Below, in pieces: positions 17,471 through 26,057 of a stretch of 64,000 nt of DNA (position 1 is its first letter; every line of letters starts with the position of its first letter). The stretch covers positions 3,286,001-3,350,000 of the forward strand of contig NZ_LT629786.1 in the NCBI RefSeq assembly GCF_900105675.1. The letters run 5' to 3'. The notes below the pieces were generated by a model. The model was not told the DNA's origin. It ran no database searches and saw only the letters and a list, made by a program, of their open reading frames with translations. The position numbers and the translations under genes are program-made. This DNA comes from Pseudomonas synxantha (GTDB lineage Bacteria; Pseudomonadota; Gammaproteobacteria; Pseudomonadales; Pseudomonadaceae).

Positions 17471-18709
17471 TTACGTAGCGGCCAATGCCTGCCCTTGATA
17501 GCGCGGATACCCGCCAAGCGTCAGCAGTAGCAAGGGGCCGACCACAAAACAGATGCCGCTGAACAACAGCATCGCCGAGTAGCCGCCGGTGACTTTGTAC
17601 AACAGGGCAAACAGCAAGGGTGACAGCGCCGCGCCGGCAGTAATCAAGCCCAGGTGCGCACCAAACAGGCGCCCGTAATCGCGCATGCCGAAGTAGCGTG
17701 CGATCAAGAACGCGGCGATGTCGAACTCGGCGCCTGCACCCACGCCCACCAGCAGTGTCGCCAGAATGTACAGGCCAATCGTCGCATCGCCGTAGGCAAA
17801 AATGCCGCAGGCAAACGCCGGCATCAGCAGCGCCAGTGACGCCACCGCCGGCGCCCAAAGGCGATCGATCAGGTAGCCCACCACCAATCGCCCAAGGATC
17901 AACGACACGCCAAAGCTGCTGAATACCTGGCTGGCCTGCAACGCGCTCAAGCCCCGGTCCTGCAGCAACGGCACAATGTTGGTGACCATGCCCACCACGC
18001 ACGCCACCACCAGGGTCATCGACAGGTTGCACACCCAGAACCGCCACGAGCGCAGGGCTTCGCTCAGCAACAAACCGCCGGCCAGTGCCGTGCTCGCTGT
18101 GCTGGTTTGCCGGGCATCAGCGGTCGGCAGCAGCCAGCGCAGGGCCAGTGGCAAGGCCAGCAACAGCGGCAACAGCCCGAGTGCGAGGAAGCCTGCCTGC
18201 CAGTTCCAGCGGTTGATAGCCCAGGCGGTGATCAACGGCAAGCCGATGGCCGCCAGCCCTGAACCACTGAGGATAATGGCCAGCGCCAGCCCCCGGTTTT
18301 CGTCGAACCACAGGTTGACCAGATGCGACCAGGTCACCTGCAAGGTGCCCAGCCCGGCCAGTGGTACCAGGAAAAAACCCAGGTACAGGCTCCAGATCGA
18401 ACCGTTGATGCCGGTCATGGCCCAGACACTCAGGCATAACGTGACCAGCGACACCAGCGTGACCGCGCGCAGGCCATACCGCAGGTTGAGCCAGCCGGCC
18501 AGTTGCGAGGCGACGATAGTGCCCAATGACAGCGCGGTGATTGCCGCCTGCAACTGCGCGCGATCCCAGCCCATGGCGTTTTGCAGGGGAATCACCATGG
18601 AACTGAAGCTGTACAGCAGCAATGAACTGGAACTGGTGGCGACGCCAACCAGGGCCAGCACCAGTACCCTCCAGCTGCGTTTGAACTCAGCGTTATCGAA
18701 GCCTTTCAT
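17471..18709 (-). CDS. MFS transporter
   Basis: A 412-residue major facilitator with about 12 hydrophobic segments. It begins MKGFDNAEFKRSWRVLVLAL and has LSLGTIVASQLAGWLNLRYG in the first conserved loop region. The pattern fits the oxalate/formate or monocarboxylate-type MFS group that brings organic acids across the inner membrane. It follows the SDR gene at 18721 after 11 bases, so it is the last gene of a minus-strand operon starting near 22240. The substrate is probably the compound this locus degrades or an intermediate. Confidence 0.88.
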   Translation of the reverse strand: MKGFDNAEFKRSWRVLVLALVGVATSSSSLLLYSFSSMVIPLQNAMGWDRAQLQAAITALSLGTIVASQLAGWLNLRYGLRAVTLVSLVTLCLSVWAMTGINGSIWSLYLGFFLVPLAGLGTLQVTWSHLVNLWFDENRGLALAIILSGSGLAAIGLPLITAWAINRWNWQAGFLALGLLPLLLALPLALRWLLPTADARQTSTASTALAGGLLLSEALRSWRFWVCNLSMTLVVACVVGMVTNIVPLLQDRGLSALQASQVFSSFGVSLILGRLVVGYLIDRLWAPAVASLALLMPAFACGIFAYGDATIGLYILATLLVGVGAGAEFDIAAFLIARYFGMRDYGRLFGAHLGLITAGAALSPLLFALLYKVTGGYSAMLLFSGICFVVGPLLLLTLGGYPRYQGQALAAT

Positions 18710-18720
18710 GGTGCATTACC

Positions 18721-19527
18721 TCAGTCGTTGCCAATAAACACAGCCGCTTGCGCGCTCGTCGCCAGGACGTGCTCGCGTCGCGCCTGGCCCGGTGGATCGC
18801 CCAGGGTGTCCTGGGGGTGAATCAGCGTCGGGCCTTTGGCCAGATTCTGCAGCGCCCACAGCGCCAGCTCCTCGGCTTGGGGCAGGACCATGCTCAGGGC
18901 GTCGGGAATATTCAGCTTGACCATTGCCTCGCGCATGGTGGGGGTGTCGACGGTGCCGATCAGCACGTTGAGGACATCCACCCCATGGTCCTTCCACTCC
19001 GCCCAAAGCGATTCGCCCAGGTTCAACGCGAACCCTTTGGTGGCGCTGTACATCGCCAGTTTGCGCACGCCGCCGAGTGCCGCCTGGGACCCCACCAGCA
19101 GTAGCCCGCCCCGCCCGCGTTCGAGCATGGCGCCGCCAAAGGCATGACTGCAGCGCATCACGGTCAGGCTGTTGAGACAGAGCAGGCGCTCCCAGTCATC
19201 CGCCGAGGTGGCGATGAACCGGGTGATATAGGGATCGCCGCCGGCGTTGTACACGAACAAGCCGACTTGCCGCGTGCCTACGGCCGCCACCAGTTGCTCA
19301 CAGGCGTCGTGCCGGGCCAGGTCCTGGATGACGGTCAATACTTCGACGGCATACTCGCGCTCTAGCTGCGCCTTGAGTTCGGCCAGCGGCTCGCCGCGAC
19401 GGGCCACCAATACACAATTGAGGCCACGGGCCGCGAGCAGATGGGCAAAGGCTGCGCCCACCCCGTGGGAGGCGCCCGCGATCACGGCCCAGGGGCCATA
19501 GCGATGCACAAAATCCGGATCAGACAT
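18721..19527 (-). CDS. Short-chain dehydrogenase/reductase
   Basis: A 268-residue SDR with a complete active site. The nucleotide motif is AGASHGVG, then YNAGG, the catalytic Ser in LLVGSQAALGG and Tyr-x3-Lys in MYSATKGFA. It is an NAD(P)-dependent oxidoreductase acting on an alcohol or ketone. The gap to the upstream phosphotransferase gene is 10 bases, so they are co-transcribed. Its place in the pathway cannot be read from sequence. Confidence 0.9.
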   Translation of the reverse strand: MSDPDFVHRYGPWAVIAGASHGVGAAFAHLLAARGLNCVLVARRGEPLAELKAQLEREYAVEVLTVIQDLARHDACEQLVAAVGTRQVGLFVYNAGGDPYITRFIATSADDWERLLCLNSLTVMRCSHAFGGAMLERGRGGLLLVGSQAALGGVRKLAMYSATKGFALNLGESLWAEWKDHGVDVLNVLIGTVDTPTMREAMVKLNIPDALSMVLPQAEELALWALQNLAKGPTLIHPQDTLGDPPGQARREHVLATSAQAAVFIGND

Positions 19528-19537
19528 ACAGGTTTCC

Positions 19538-20902
19538 TCAGCTCACAGGTGGCAGGTCGATGTGGCTGGCAGAGGCGCCAATCGCTGTGCTGCCATACAC
19601 CAACACCCGACGTTCGACCTGGGCCATGAACAAGCGCAGCAGCGGCTCGTCATATTCGGGCCCGGCGCTTTTAACGAAGGTTTCCAGGGCCACCTCGATT
19701 TCGCTGTAGTCGGCGAAGGTACGGTCCAGCAAGGTTTGCGCTTCTTGTTGTTCCAGCTCGCGCAGCTTCAGCTCCATGGCGTCACCGCGCCCTAGGTACT
19801 CCACCAATTTGCCCACCGCACGCAGTTTGGTTTGCTGGAAGTCGCTGGTGACCTCCACTTGCGCCAGCGCGTCCGTCAGCATGGTCAGCAACTGGGCATT
19901 CGGACCGCTGTCGACAATCGGCAGGTGCGGCGTGTGCAAGGGCACGCCCATGGCTTCGGCCAGCGCATGCACCACCACCCGGCGCAGCGCCAGATCGAAT
20001 TCGGTGTAGGTGTCATGCGGGTCGCCCGGTTGTGGCGTGGCCACCGAGGCGGAGAACTGCAAAGTGCTGACCGTGGCGAACAGCAAGGTGTGGAAGCGCA
20101 CCACATCGGGGTCGGCCGGCTCACCGGTCAGCGTTTGGTAATGGCGATACAGCGCGGCAAAGCTGTCGCCCAAGGGTTCGTAATTGTCACGCATGCGTGC
20201 CGAGGCCAGGTCGGCCAACGGATCGCCGATCATTGCGAACTCAAAGTCGTACAGGCCATGCACTTGGCCGTTCTCGAACAGAAACTGCCCCGAGTCGTAC
20301 TGCACGAAGCCGGGCCGGGTGCGATGCTGCGGCACATTGCGCCGCAGCCAGCCCAGGGCGAACTCGGCCAGGGGCTGGGCGCGGGTCTTGTTGCGCTCAT
20401 ACAAGGGGTAGTAGGCGTACAGCCCCGCCAGAGCAATGTCCTCTGCCGTGCGGGGCAAATCGATGCCCTGTTCGACAAACGGCTGCAGCGGTAGCTGGTG
20501 CATGCGCGCCATGGCCGCGACCCACTGGCGAGCGACGCTGTGGCGTTCGGCATCGTCCTTGGCGGTGGTGACGTCACGGCTGCCGGGCACCAGCTCCATC
20601 ACGATCGCCTGAGGGTCTTCGCACAGCCCGTAGATATGCGGCACCGGTACGCCTTGCTGCTTGAGCTGGGTGAGGATATCCGCCTCGCGCCGCAGTTCAG
20701 GGAACGGGCTGACGTCGCCGCCGCGCTCGCCCCGAATGTGCAACTGCAGGGTTTCGTCGCCGCGCTGCAGTTCCAGGTTCCAGGCCGGGCGCCAGCGCAA
20801 CAGGCGCTGCATGGCCGTGATCTTGCCGCCCAGCAAGTCTTCGACGAAGGTGCGCAGCTTTGCTTCGACGGCGTCAGCGGTCGGGCTCTCGGTTGTTTGC
20901 AT
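19538..20902 (-). CDS. APH-fold phosphotransferase (variant active site)
   Basis: A 454-residue protein with the APH/ACAD10-type kinase fold in its first 330 residues (MELVPGSRDV, then VHGLYDFEFAMIGDPLADLA with the metal-binding Asp). The catalytic loop, usually HGDxxxxN, reads FVQYDSGQFLFEN: His and Gly are lost, but Asp and Asn can be aligned. The last 110 residues are an extra, mostly helical domain. The start MQTTESP at 20902 has GGAG seven bases upstream; a longer frame to 21043 is rejected. It is the second of three APH-fold genes here, in an operon with two SDRs, a SnoaL-like protein and an MFS transporter. Confidence 0.85.
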   Translation of the reverse strand: MQTTESPTADAVEAKLRTFVEDLLGGKITAMQRLLRWRPAWNLELQRGDETLQLHIRGERGGDVSPFPELRREADILTQLKQQGVPVPHIYGLCEDPQAIVMELVPGSRDVTTAKDDAERHSVARQWVAAMARMHQLPLQPFVEQGIDLPRTAEDIALAGLYAYYPLYERNKTRAQPLAEFALGWLRRNVPQHRTRPGFVQYDSGQFLFENGQVHGLYDFEFAMIGDPLADLASARMRDNYEPLGDSFAALYRHYQTLTGEPADPDVVRFHTLLFATVSTLQFSASVATPQPGDPHDTYTEFDLALRRVVVHALAEAMGVPLHTPHLPIVDSGPNAQLLTMLTDALAQVEVTSDFQQTKLRAVGKLVEYLGRGDAMELKLRELEQQEAQTLLDRTFADYSEIEVALETFVKSAGPEYDEPLLRLFMAQVERRVLVYGSTAIGASASHIDLPPVS

Positions 20903-20939
20903 GTCGATCTCCATCAAGGGCTGAAGGCCAGCGCCGCTA

Positions 20940-21389
20940 TCAATTGGCACTGGCAGCGCCGGCGTTCGGGCCACCCACCTCTGCCAGCGGAACACCCTTT
21001 TTCTTCGCCAGGTCGGCGGTATCGAGGTACTCACGCCAGGCACAGATCAGGCCCTGTTCATTCAGTTCGTACACCGCCACCATCGAGTGCGGCATCGGCA
21101 CGCCATTGTTGACGCAATAATCATCGCGCTCGGTCATCACTACCCGCGCCGAAGACACGATGTGCCGGGTGGTACAGCGGTTATGAGTGACGTAACTCAT
21201 CTGCCGTTCTATCTCCTGGTGCAACGCTGCTCGCCCGCGAATCACCGGGCCGCCAGGCACCCACAACTGCCAGACGGCGTCTTCGGCAAAGGTGGCCATG
21301 ATGCGTTCGATATCCGGGCGGCTGCCGTCGGAGCCATCGCCCCAGGCCGCCAGCATGTCGAGAATGAAGTGTTCTTGTTCGAGGGCCAT
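20940..21389 (-). CDS. SnoaL/NTF2-like small protein
   Basis: A 149-residue protein of the NTF2 fold, near the SnoaL, ketosteroid isomerase and limonene-epoxide hydrolase groups. Family marks are ERIMATFAEDAVWQLW, GGPVIRGRAALHQEI and the C-terminal GLICAWREYLDT. Members act as isomerases, hydrolases or binding proteins; the actual reaction cannot be assigned. It lies 32 bases after the SDR at 21422 and 37 bases before the phosphotransferase. Confidence 0.8.
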   Translation of the reverse strand: MALEQEHFILDMLAAWGDGSDGSRPDIERIMATFAEDAVWQLWVPGGPVIRGRAALHQEIERQMSYVTHNRCTTRHIVSSARVVMTERDDYCVNNGVPMPHSMVAVYELNEQGLICAWREYLDTADLAKKKGVPLAEVGGPNAGAASAN

Positions 21390-21421
21390 GGGCCGGGCTC
21401 CTGTGTCGGGGATGGGGAGAG

Positions 21422-22240
21422 TCAGGCCGAGGCCTGGGGCAGCAGCAAATTACGCACCACCGGCACCATCGGCGTACCGCAGCTCATGCCGCCGTCGACG
21501 CGCATCAGGGTGCCGTTGACATAGGCGGCATCGTCACTGGCCAAAAACGCGGCCATCGCGGCAATGTCGCGCGGTTCGCCCAACTGGGGCACGTTCTGCA
21601 GGTCGAGGAAGGCTGCCTGCATCGCTTCGGTGGCCCAGCTTTCCATGGCCGGCGTACGGATCACGCCGGGCAGGATGCCGTTGCAGCGGACGCCGCGCTT
21701 GCCAAACGTCGCGGCGATGGTTTGCACGTACCAGTTCAACGCGGCCTTGGACGCGCCGTAGCTGAACTGGCTGATTTCGCCGGCGATCGAACTGGTGGAG
21801 GACGTAAACAGAATCGACCCGCTGCCCTGGGCGAGCATGTGCGGCAACGCGTATTTGCACGCCAGCACGCCACCCAGCACATTCACACGCATACAGTTGT
21901 GAAACAGCTCGGTATTGAAGTTGATGAAGTCGATATCCCGCGTAGTCTCCGGGTTGCGGTACACCGCGTTGTTAAAGAGCACATCGATACGCCCGAAGGT
22001 GTGCACCGTGGTCTCGATCATTTGCCGCAGCTGATCCTCGTCGCCGACATCGACCTGCAGCGCCAGGGCACGCGGGCCGATTTCGGTGGCCACGGCCTGG
22101 GCCGAGTCGAGGAACAGATCGGTCACCACTACCCTGGCGCCCTCCTCGGCAAAACGTAAGGCCGAGGCGCGGCCAATGCCGCTGCCCGCGCCGGTAATCA
22201 CGCACACTTTGCCGTCCAGGCGCTGTAAAAGCTGGCTCAT
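21422..22240 (-). CDS. Short-chain dehydrogenase/reductase
   Basis: A 272-residue SDR starting MSQLLQRLDGKV; five residues further upstream in frame are not needed. TGAGSGIG binds the nucleotide, and the acidic residue after it (VVVTDLFLD) favours NAD. The active site is complete: Ser in LFTSSTSSIAG and Tyr-x3-Lys in YGASKAAL. It is the first gene of an operon with the SnoaL-like protein, phosphotransferase, second SDR and MFS transporter. A terminator lies between it and the DUF1329 gene upstream. Confidence 0.92.
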   Translation of the reverse strand: MSQLLQRLDGKVCVITGAGSGIGRASALRFAEEGARVVVTDLFLDSAQAVATEIGPRALALQVDVGDEDQLRQMIETTVHTFGRIDVLFNNAVYRNPETTRDIDFINFNTELFHNCMRVNVLGGVLACKYALPHMLAQGSGSILFTSSTSSIAGEISQFSYGASKAALNWYVQTIAATFGKRGVRCNGILPGVIRTPAMESWATEAMQAAFLDLQNVPQLGEPRDIAAMAAFLASDDAAYVNGTLMRVDGGMSCGTPMVPVVRNLLLPQASA

Positions 22241-22258
22241 AAAAAACTCTCGCAATTC

Positions 22259-22287
22259 GAAAAAAAGGCGCCCTGCACGACGCCTAA
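22259..22287 (-). terminator. Rho-independent terminator after the DUF1329 gene
   Basis: On the minus strand, AGGCG and CGCCT pair across a 10-base loop and are followed by a run of T. It sits 15 bases past the DUF1329 stop codon and just upstream of the SDR ribosome-binding site, so it may cause only partial read-through into the SDR operon. Confidence 0.65.
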
Positions 22288-22300
22288 AAGGAGCTTCAGG

Positions 22301-23668
22301 TCAGCGCGTCTGGCCACCGGCAATCGTCTGCGGGTTAGCCTCGCGCTCGGATACCGGCGCTGCGCGATAGCGTGTCGGGCCATTGCCAAACATGCCGTAC
22401 TGGTCACGCGTGAAGTCGTACAACGCGTAGGAGTCCTGCTGCGGGTTATTGGGTATGCCGTAGGCCTCGATGTTGAACTGCGAGCCGGTACGGAACAGCG
22501 CGCCACTGTCATCCCAGGCGTCATACACCGCCGCGCCGAACGTATCCTCGTCGATGTAATAGCGGCGCTTCTTGTGGGCGTGACGTACACCGTCCTTGCG
22601 AGTCGCCTCGACGACCCACACGCGGTGCAGCTCCCAACGCTCGCAGTCGGGGTTGATGTGCTTGGGCATCAGCTTCTTCTGCATGTCGCAGCCCCATTTC
22701 AGCGTGTAATTGCTGTAGGGAATGAACATCTCCTGCTTGCCCACCAGCTTCCAGTCAAAGCGATCCATTTTCCCGGAGAACAGGAAGATTTCGTCATAGA
22801 ACGCCACGCCACCAAACGCCGAGTTGGGCGTGTCGTAGTTGAATTCCGGAGCCTTGCGCACGCGACGCTGGCCGGTGCTGTAGCTCCAGGCATAACGCGC
22901 ATTGGCGACCGGATCCAGGTAGTCCCAATAGCCCGATGCCTGCCCCGCCGTCCGCGCCGGTGCGACGATAAACGACCAGATACGCTGGCCGATCTTCGGG
23001 TCACGCCCCGGCACGTCCAATTGATAGAAGGGTTTCTCACCGGTGGAGCGGTTGGTGTTGGTCAGCGTCGGGTGCCCCTGGTTGACCACATAGGCGCTGT
23101 GGTTCCAGTCCCAACCGTTGACGCCCTGATAGTTGAGGATGTAGTTCCACATGACCTCGTGCCCGTCCTTGGGCAACGGAAACGGCAAGCCACCGCGACA
23201 GCCCTCGCTGATCGACAAACCGTCGTTTTCGGTCCTGCAATCCTGCCGACTGGCGTTGCGCTGGCTGGCGGCCAGAAAGTTGGCCGGAAACGTCGCCGTG
23301 CGGTGGGTGGGGTAAACCTCAAGGTAGTAGGTCGTCGGGTTTTGCTTGAGCAATTGCACCTGCCCGGCGGCCAACTGGTCCTTGTACTGATCAACGTTGG
23401 CGGCAGTAATGCGCAAGCGCGGCTTCTCCCCGGCAAACGGATTGGGCCAGTTACCGTCACCCGGCACCAACCCCGCAGGGACCTTCAAACCGCCGTCATA
23501 CGCCGGAATAGTCCCAGCCGCATTCCCCGCCACAATAGCGCCGAATGGCGTGAGCTTGCCGCCAAGGTCAGCTGCCGTATAGGCATCATCCGCCGTCGCG
23601 GAAGCCGTGAACACCAAAGCCACCAAACCGGCACTCACACCAGTGAGAACCTTCGAAAAACCAGCCAT
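22301..23668 (-). CDS. DUF1329 family exported protein
   Basis: A 455-residue paralogue of the protein at 6925. The start MAGFSKVLTGVS at 23668 opens a clear signal peptide ending at ATADD. The family core follows: LGGKLTPFGAIVAGNAAGTI, PAYDGGLK, YPTHRTATFPANF, GGLPFPLPKDGHEVMWN and YYIDEDTFGAAVYDAWDD. The frame stays open for 175 codons upstream, but that stretch is long repeat copy C and REP sequence and is not part of the protein. The ribosome-binding site before 23668 is poor, perhaps because the repeat displaced the native leader. Confidence 0.9.
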   Translation of the reverse strand: MAGFSKVLTGVSAGLVALVFTASATADDAYTAADLGGKLTPFGAIVAGNAAGTIPAYDGGLKVPAGLVPGDGNWPNPFAGEKPRLRITAANVDQYKDQLAAGQVQLLKQNPTTYYLEVYPTHRTATFPANFLAASQRNASRQDCRTENDGLSISEGCRGGLPFPLPKDGHEVMWNYILNYQGVNGWDWNHSAYVVNQGHPTLTNTNRSTGEKPFYQLDVPGRDPKIGQRIWSFIVAPARTAGQASGYWDYLDPVANARYAWSYSTGQRRVRKAPEFNYDTPNSAFGGVAFYDEIFLFSGKMDRFDWKLVGKQEMFIPYSNYTLKWGCDMQKKLMPKHINPDCERWELHRVWVVEATRKDGVRHAHKKRRYYIDEDTFGAAVYDAWDDSGALFRTGSQFNIEAYGIPNNPQQDSYALYDFTRDQYGMFGNGPTRYRAAPVSEREANPQTIAGGQTR

Positions 23669-23704
23669 TGAAGGCTTCAGCTTTTGACTTGGCTGTTGAT
23701 CCTG

Positions 23705-24008
23705 CTTTTGATCTGCTTCTGATCTCAATCGCCCCGTCAAACCACGCTGGCCGAACGCAGGCTTTGGAGCGTGGGTAACCCGGCAGGACGCCGGGTTAGC
23801 CGCGCTGGGCCAAGGATGGCCCATCGCGGCGGCCCACGCTCCACAGCCGGAGTGAGGGCATGCCGAGCCCAGGCGAGGCACCGAGTGGTGGGGCGAGGAC
23901 CTTTTGGTTACTTTTGGCTGGGCCGGCTTCCGGTCTCTCCAAAAGTGACCCGCTGTAAGAGCGGAACCATAAGCGGACTTTACCGCAGCAACGGATATGT
24001 ACTCCGAC
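23705..24008 (-). repeat. Long hairpin repeat, copy C (diverged)
   Basis: Same orientation as copy B. The outer ends and the AACCCGGC/GCCGGGTT hairpin are conserved. The 24-bp arms are shortened to GGAGCGTGGG (23766-23775) paired with CCCACGCTCC (23833-23842). The changes in the two arms compensate each other, so the hairpin is kept although the sequence differs. It lies 37 bases upstream of the DUF1329 start. Confidence 0.75.
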
Positions 24009-24033
24009 CCAAAACCCTGGCCGCCTGACCCAA

Positions 24034-24136
24034 AGCTTTCGCGAGCAAGCCCGCTCCCACATTTAGACTGCGGGGTGCCAGCTGACTCAGGGTTGGCCCC
24101 GAGGCCGTCATCGCAGGCAAGCCAGCTCCCACCTTT
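24034..24136. repeat. Two REP elements
   Basis: GCGAGCAAGCCCGCTCCCAC near 24041-24060 and GTCATCGCAGGCAAGCCAGC near 24107-24126. Both are fluorescens-group REP types. They adjoin long repeat copy C, as at copies A and B. Confidence 0.7.
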
Positions 24137-24181
24137 GGATTCGGGGGTATCAACCAGCGCCCCATGGAAATCAACCGTCAT
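24135..24181 (-). pseudogene. Possible truncated gene start
   Basis: On the minus strand, TGGAGAGTGTT is an excellent ribosome-binding site before ATG at 24181. It is followed by MTVDFHGALVDTPESK and then directly by REP sequence. It looks like the first 12-16 codons of a gene cut off when the REP/long repeat arrived. It could also be chance. It lies 69 bases downstream of the DUF1302 stop codon, in operon position. Confidence 0.3.
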
Positions 24182-24250
24182 AACACTCTCCATTCAGATG
24201 AAGTAACCGCCGCACTCGACGACCACTGCAATGCAAAACCTGGGGCCCAA

Positions 24251-25921
24251 TCAAAAGGCCGTGCTGAGCGTCAGCGACACCCAATTACGGTCCGTGAGCC
24301 CCACATCGCCGCTGCCGCCCACCACGGTTTTACCCACGCCGGGGACGTTCGCGTATTTGCGCTCGCTGCCATAACCGATGTACGACAAGGTCACGTCATA
24401 GCGCTCGTCGTAGGTGCCCTTGATCCCGGCCTTCCAGGTGTATTTGCCTTCGTTGCCACCGCCGGTGGCGGCATTGCCATACACGCCGTAGTCCACACTC
24501 ATCGGTGCCGAGATATTCCAGCCGGGAAACACCCCCAGCCATTGCGGGGTAAAACTGACCGCCATGCCGACATAGTTTTTGGTCGCGCAGCCGTAGTGTT
24601 TGTCCTGCCCGGACGGACAACCGCCGTAACCTTCGCCCTTGTACAACTCCGCGTGCTCGGTCACCCGTTGCACATGGCTGAACGCGGTTTCGACGATCAG
24701 GTTGCCGGTGTCGAAATACGCCGTGCGCGGCAGCAGCCACAGGCCGTTCACCACCATGTGCCAGGTGTCGCCCCGGGCGCCTTCGTTATCGACGGTGCTG
24801 ATGTTGCTGGAGACCAGCGAGGTGTTCTGTCGGTACGACAGGTCCACGCCAAGGGAGCCGCCGCCCAACACAGGCCCGGCGGAAAAGCCCAGGCCGTAGA
24901 GCTTGACGTCCTTGGGGTAGACGTAGCGGGCAAACGTCGGTGCCACTTGCAGGCCCCAGGGGTTGTAGTCGGCAAATTCGCGGTAATACAGGCTCACATC
25001 CGAGTGCAGCCAATCCAGGCTATAGGTGCCCATCACGCCCCAGTTGCCGGAGTTTTTAGGCTTGAGAGGGTCCACCAGTGGACGCGTAACCCCGCTGAGC
25101 AACGGCAACTGATTCGGCCCTTGCAAGGCCACATCCGCCGAAGCCAGGTAGGTCCCGCCTTCCGGCGCCCGGGTGGTGTCCCACTCGAAGAAATATTGCG
25201 CGGCGACCGACAACCTGTCGGTGATTTGCGCCTGGGTGGAAATCTGCGTCAGCGGCAGGAAGATCTCGCGCGTTTCGGTGCCCGGGTTACTCACGGCCTT
25301 ACGCCCATCCAGCGGCGCTTGCGAATAGGAAATCGCATGCCCGGCAATCAACAAACCATTGCCCCAATACACCGTGTGGCGACCGGCGCGCACGCTGACG
25401 GGAATTTCACCCAGGTCAAAACGGGTGAACGCAAAGGCATCCAGCAACTCGCCGCTGGGGCCGCGGTGATAGCGCTTGGTAAAGCCCGAATAATGCCCGC
25501 CCCGGTAACTGGGCGTACTGGCACCGGGAACGGCGCCAGGGTAATAGACATTGCCATCGGTGGTCTTGACGTCGGTGTTGTCATAGGCCTGGTCGTACCA
25601 CGCGGCACCACTGATGCGTACGCCGTGATACTGCTTGTAGGCGACCTCCAGTTCGCTCATCAGGTCGACGCGGTTGGTCACCACGTCGCCGCGATCGAAC
25701 TTGGCATCGGACTCGTCATAACTCGCGTTATTTGCCAGCGCAGAGTCCCGCGACTCGGCCCGCACGCCCAGGTTGTAACGCACGGTATTGTCCCAGCGCG
25801 CAGACAAATCCGGGTTGCCGGTGTCGATCTCGGCGGCCTGCGCCATGCCCGCAGACACCGCGCCCGTACTCAGGCTGAACCAGAGGGCCAGCCGCAGCGG
25901 CTTCAGTTTTGGGTTGCTCAT
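24251..25921 (-). CDS. DUF1302 family outer-envelope protein
   Basis: A 556-residue DUF1302 protein starting MSNPKLKPLRLALWF behind GGGAGTG, with a signal peptide ending near AQAAE. It has the family pattern LSARWDNTVRYNLGVRAESR, NNASYDESDAKFDRGDVVTN, GRHTVYWGNGLLIAGHAISY and a C-terminal strand ending in Phe (NWVSLTLSTAF). It is more distant from the two other DUF1302 proteins here than they are from each other. It is divergent from the indolepyruvate oxidoreductase gene, with AraC-type direct repeats between. It is paired with the DUF1329 gene at 22301, but the repeat block separates them. Confidence 0.92.
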   Translation of the reverse strand: MSNPKLKPLRLALWFSLSTGAVSAGMAQAAEIDTGNPDLSARWDNTVRYNLGVRAESRDSALANNASYDESDAKFDRGDVVTNRVDLMSELEVAYKQYHGVRISGAAWYDQAYDNTDVKTTDGNVYYPGAVPGASTPSYRGGHYSGFTKRYHRGPSGELLDAFAFTRFDLGEIPVSVRAGRHTVYWGNGLLIAGHAISYSQAPLDGRKAVSNPGTETREIFLPLTQISTQAQITDRLSVAAQYFFEWDTTRAPEGGTYLASADVALQGPNQLPLLSGVTRPLVDPLKPKNSGNWGVMGTYSLDWLHSDVSLYYREFADYNPWGLQVAPTFARYVYPKDVKLYGLGFSAGPVLGGGSLGVDLSYRQNTSLVSSNISTVDNEGARGDTWHMVVNGLWLLPRTAYFDTGNLIVETAFSHVQRVTEHAELYKGEGYGGCPSGQDKHYGCATKNYVGMAVSFTPQWLGVFPGWNISAPMSVDYGVYGNAATGGGNEGKYTWKAGIKGTYDERYDVTLSYIGYGSERKYANVPGVGKTVVGGSGDVGLTDRNWVSLTLSTAF

Positions 25922-26020
25922 CAACACTCCCGTCACATTCTTGTTATTGGCAGCCGAGGGCTGTGGGTTTCGGTGTGAGCAGCAGTAGACGGCACGCGGC
26001 GGCGCCTCACAACGCGCAAC

Positions 26021-26057
26021 GCTATCGCCCAAATGCGTTTTGCTATTGGCCAAATGC
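26021..26057. promoter_or_regulatory. 16-bp direct repeats, candidate AraC-type sites
   Basis: GCTATCGCCCAAATGC at 26021-26036 and GCTATTGGCCAAATGC at 26042-26057 differ at two positions. Their starts are 21 bases apart, two turns of DNA. This layout is typical for AraC-type activators bound next to a promoter. They lie about 160 bases upstream of the ferredoxin-oxidoreductase gene and about 100 bases upstream of the divergent DUF1302 gene. Confidence 0.65.

Noticed and set aside
19538-20902. Antibiotic-resistance aminoglycoside phosphotransferase
   Set aside because: The fold is shared, but the catalytic loop is altered and the neighbours are catabolic SDR, SnoaL and MFS genes. The other two APH-fold genes are also in catabolic operons.
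22301-24193. 630-residue version of the DUF1329 protein
   Set aside because: The extra 175 N-terminal codons are REP and long-repeat sequence. The signal peptide begins at MAGFSK (23668), so the longer form would not be exported.
24164-25978. 604-codon open frame antisense to the DUF1302 gene
   Set aside because: The opposite strand encodes a full DUF1302 protein with signal peptide. The antisense frame is a GC-bias shadow, as are those at 8700-10052 and 50588-52081.
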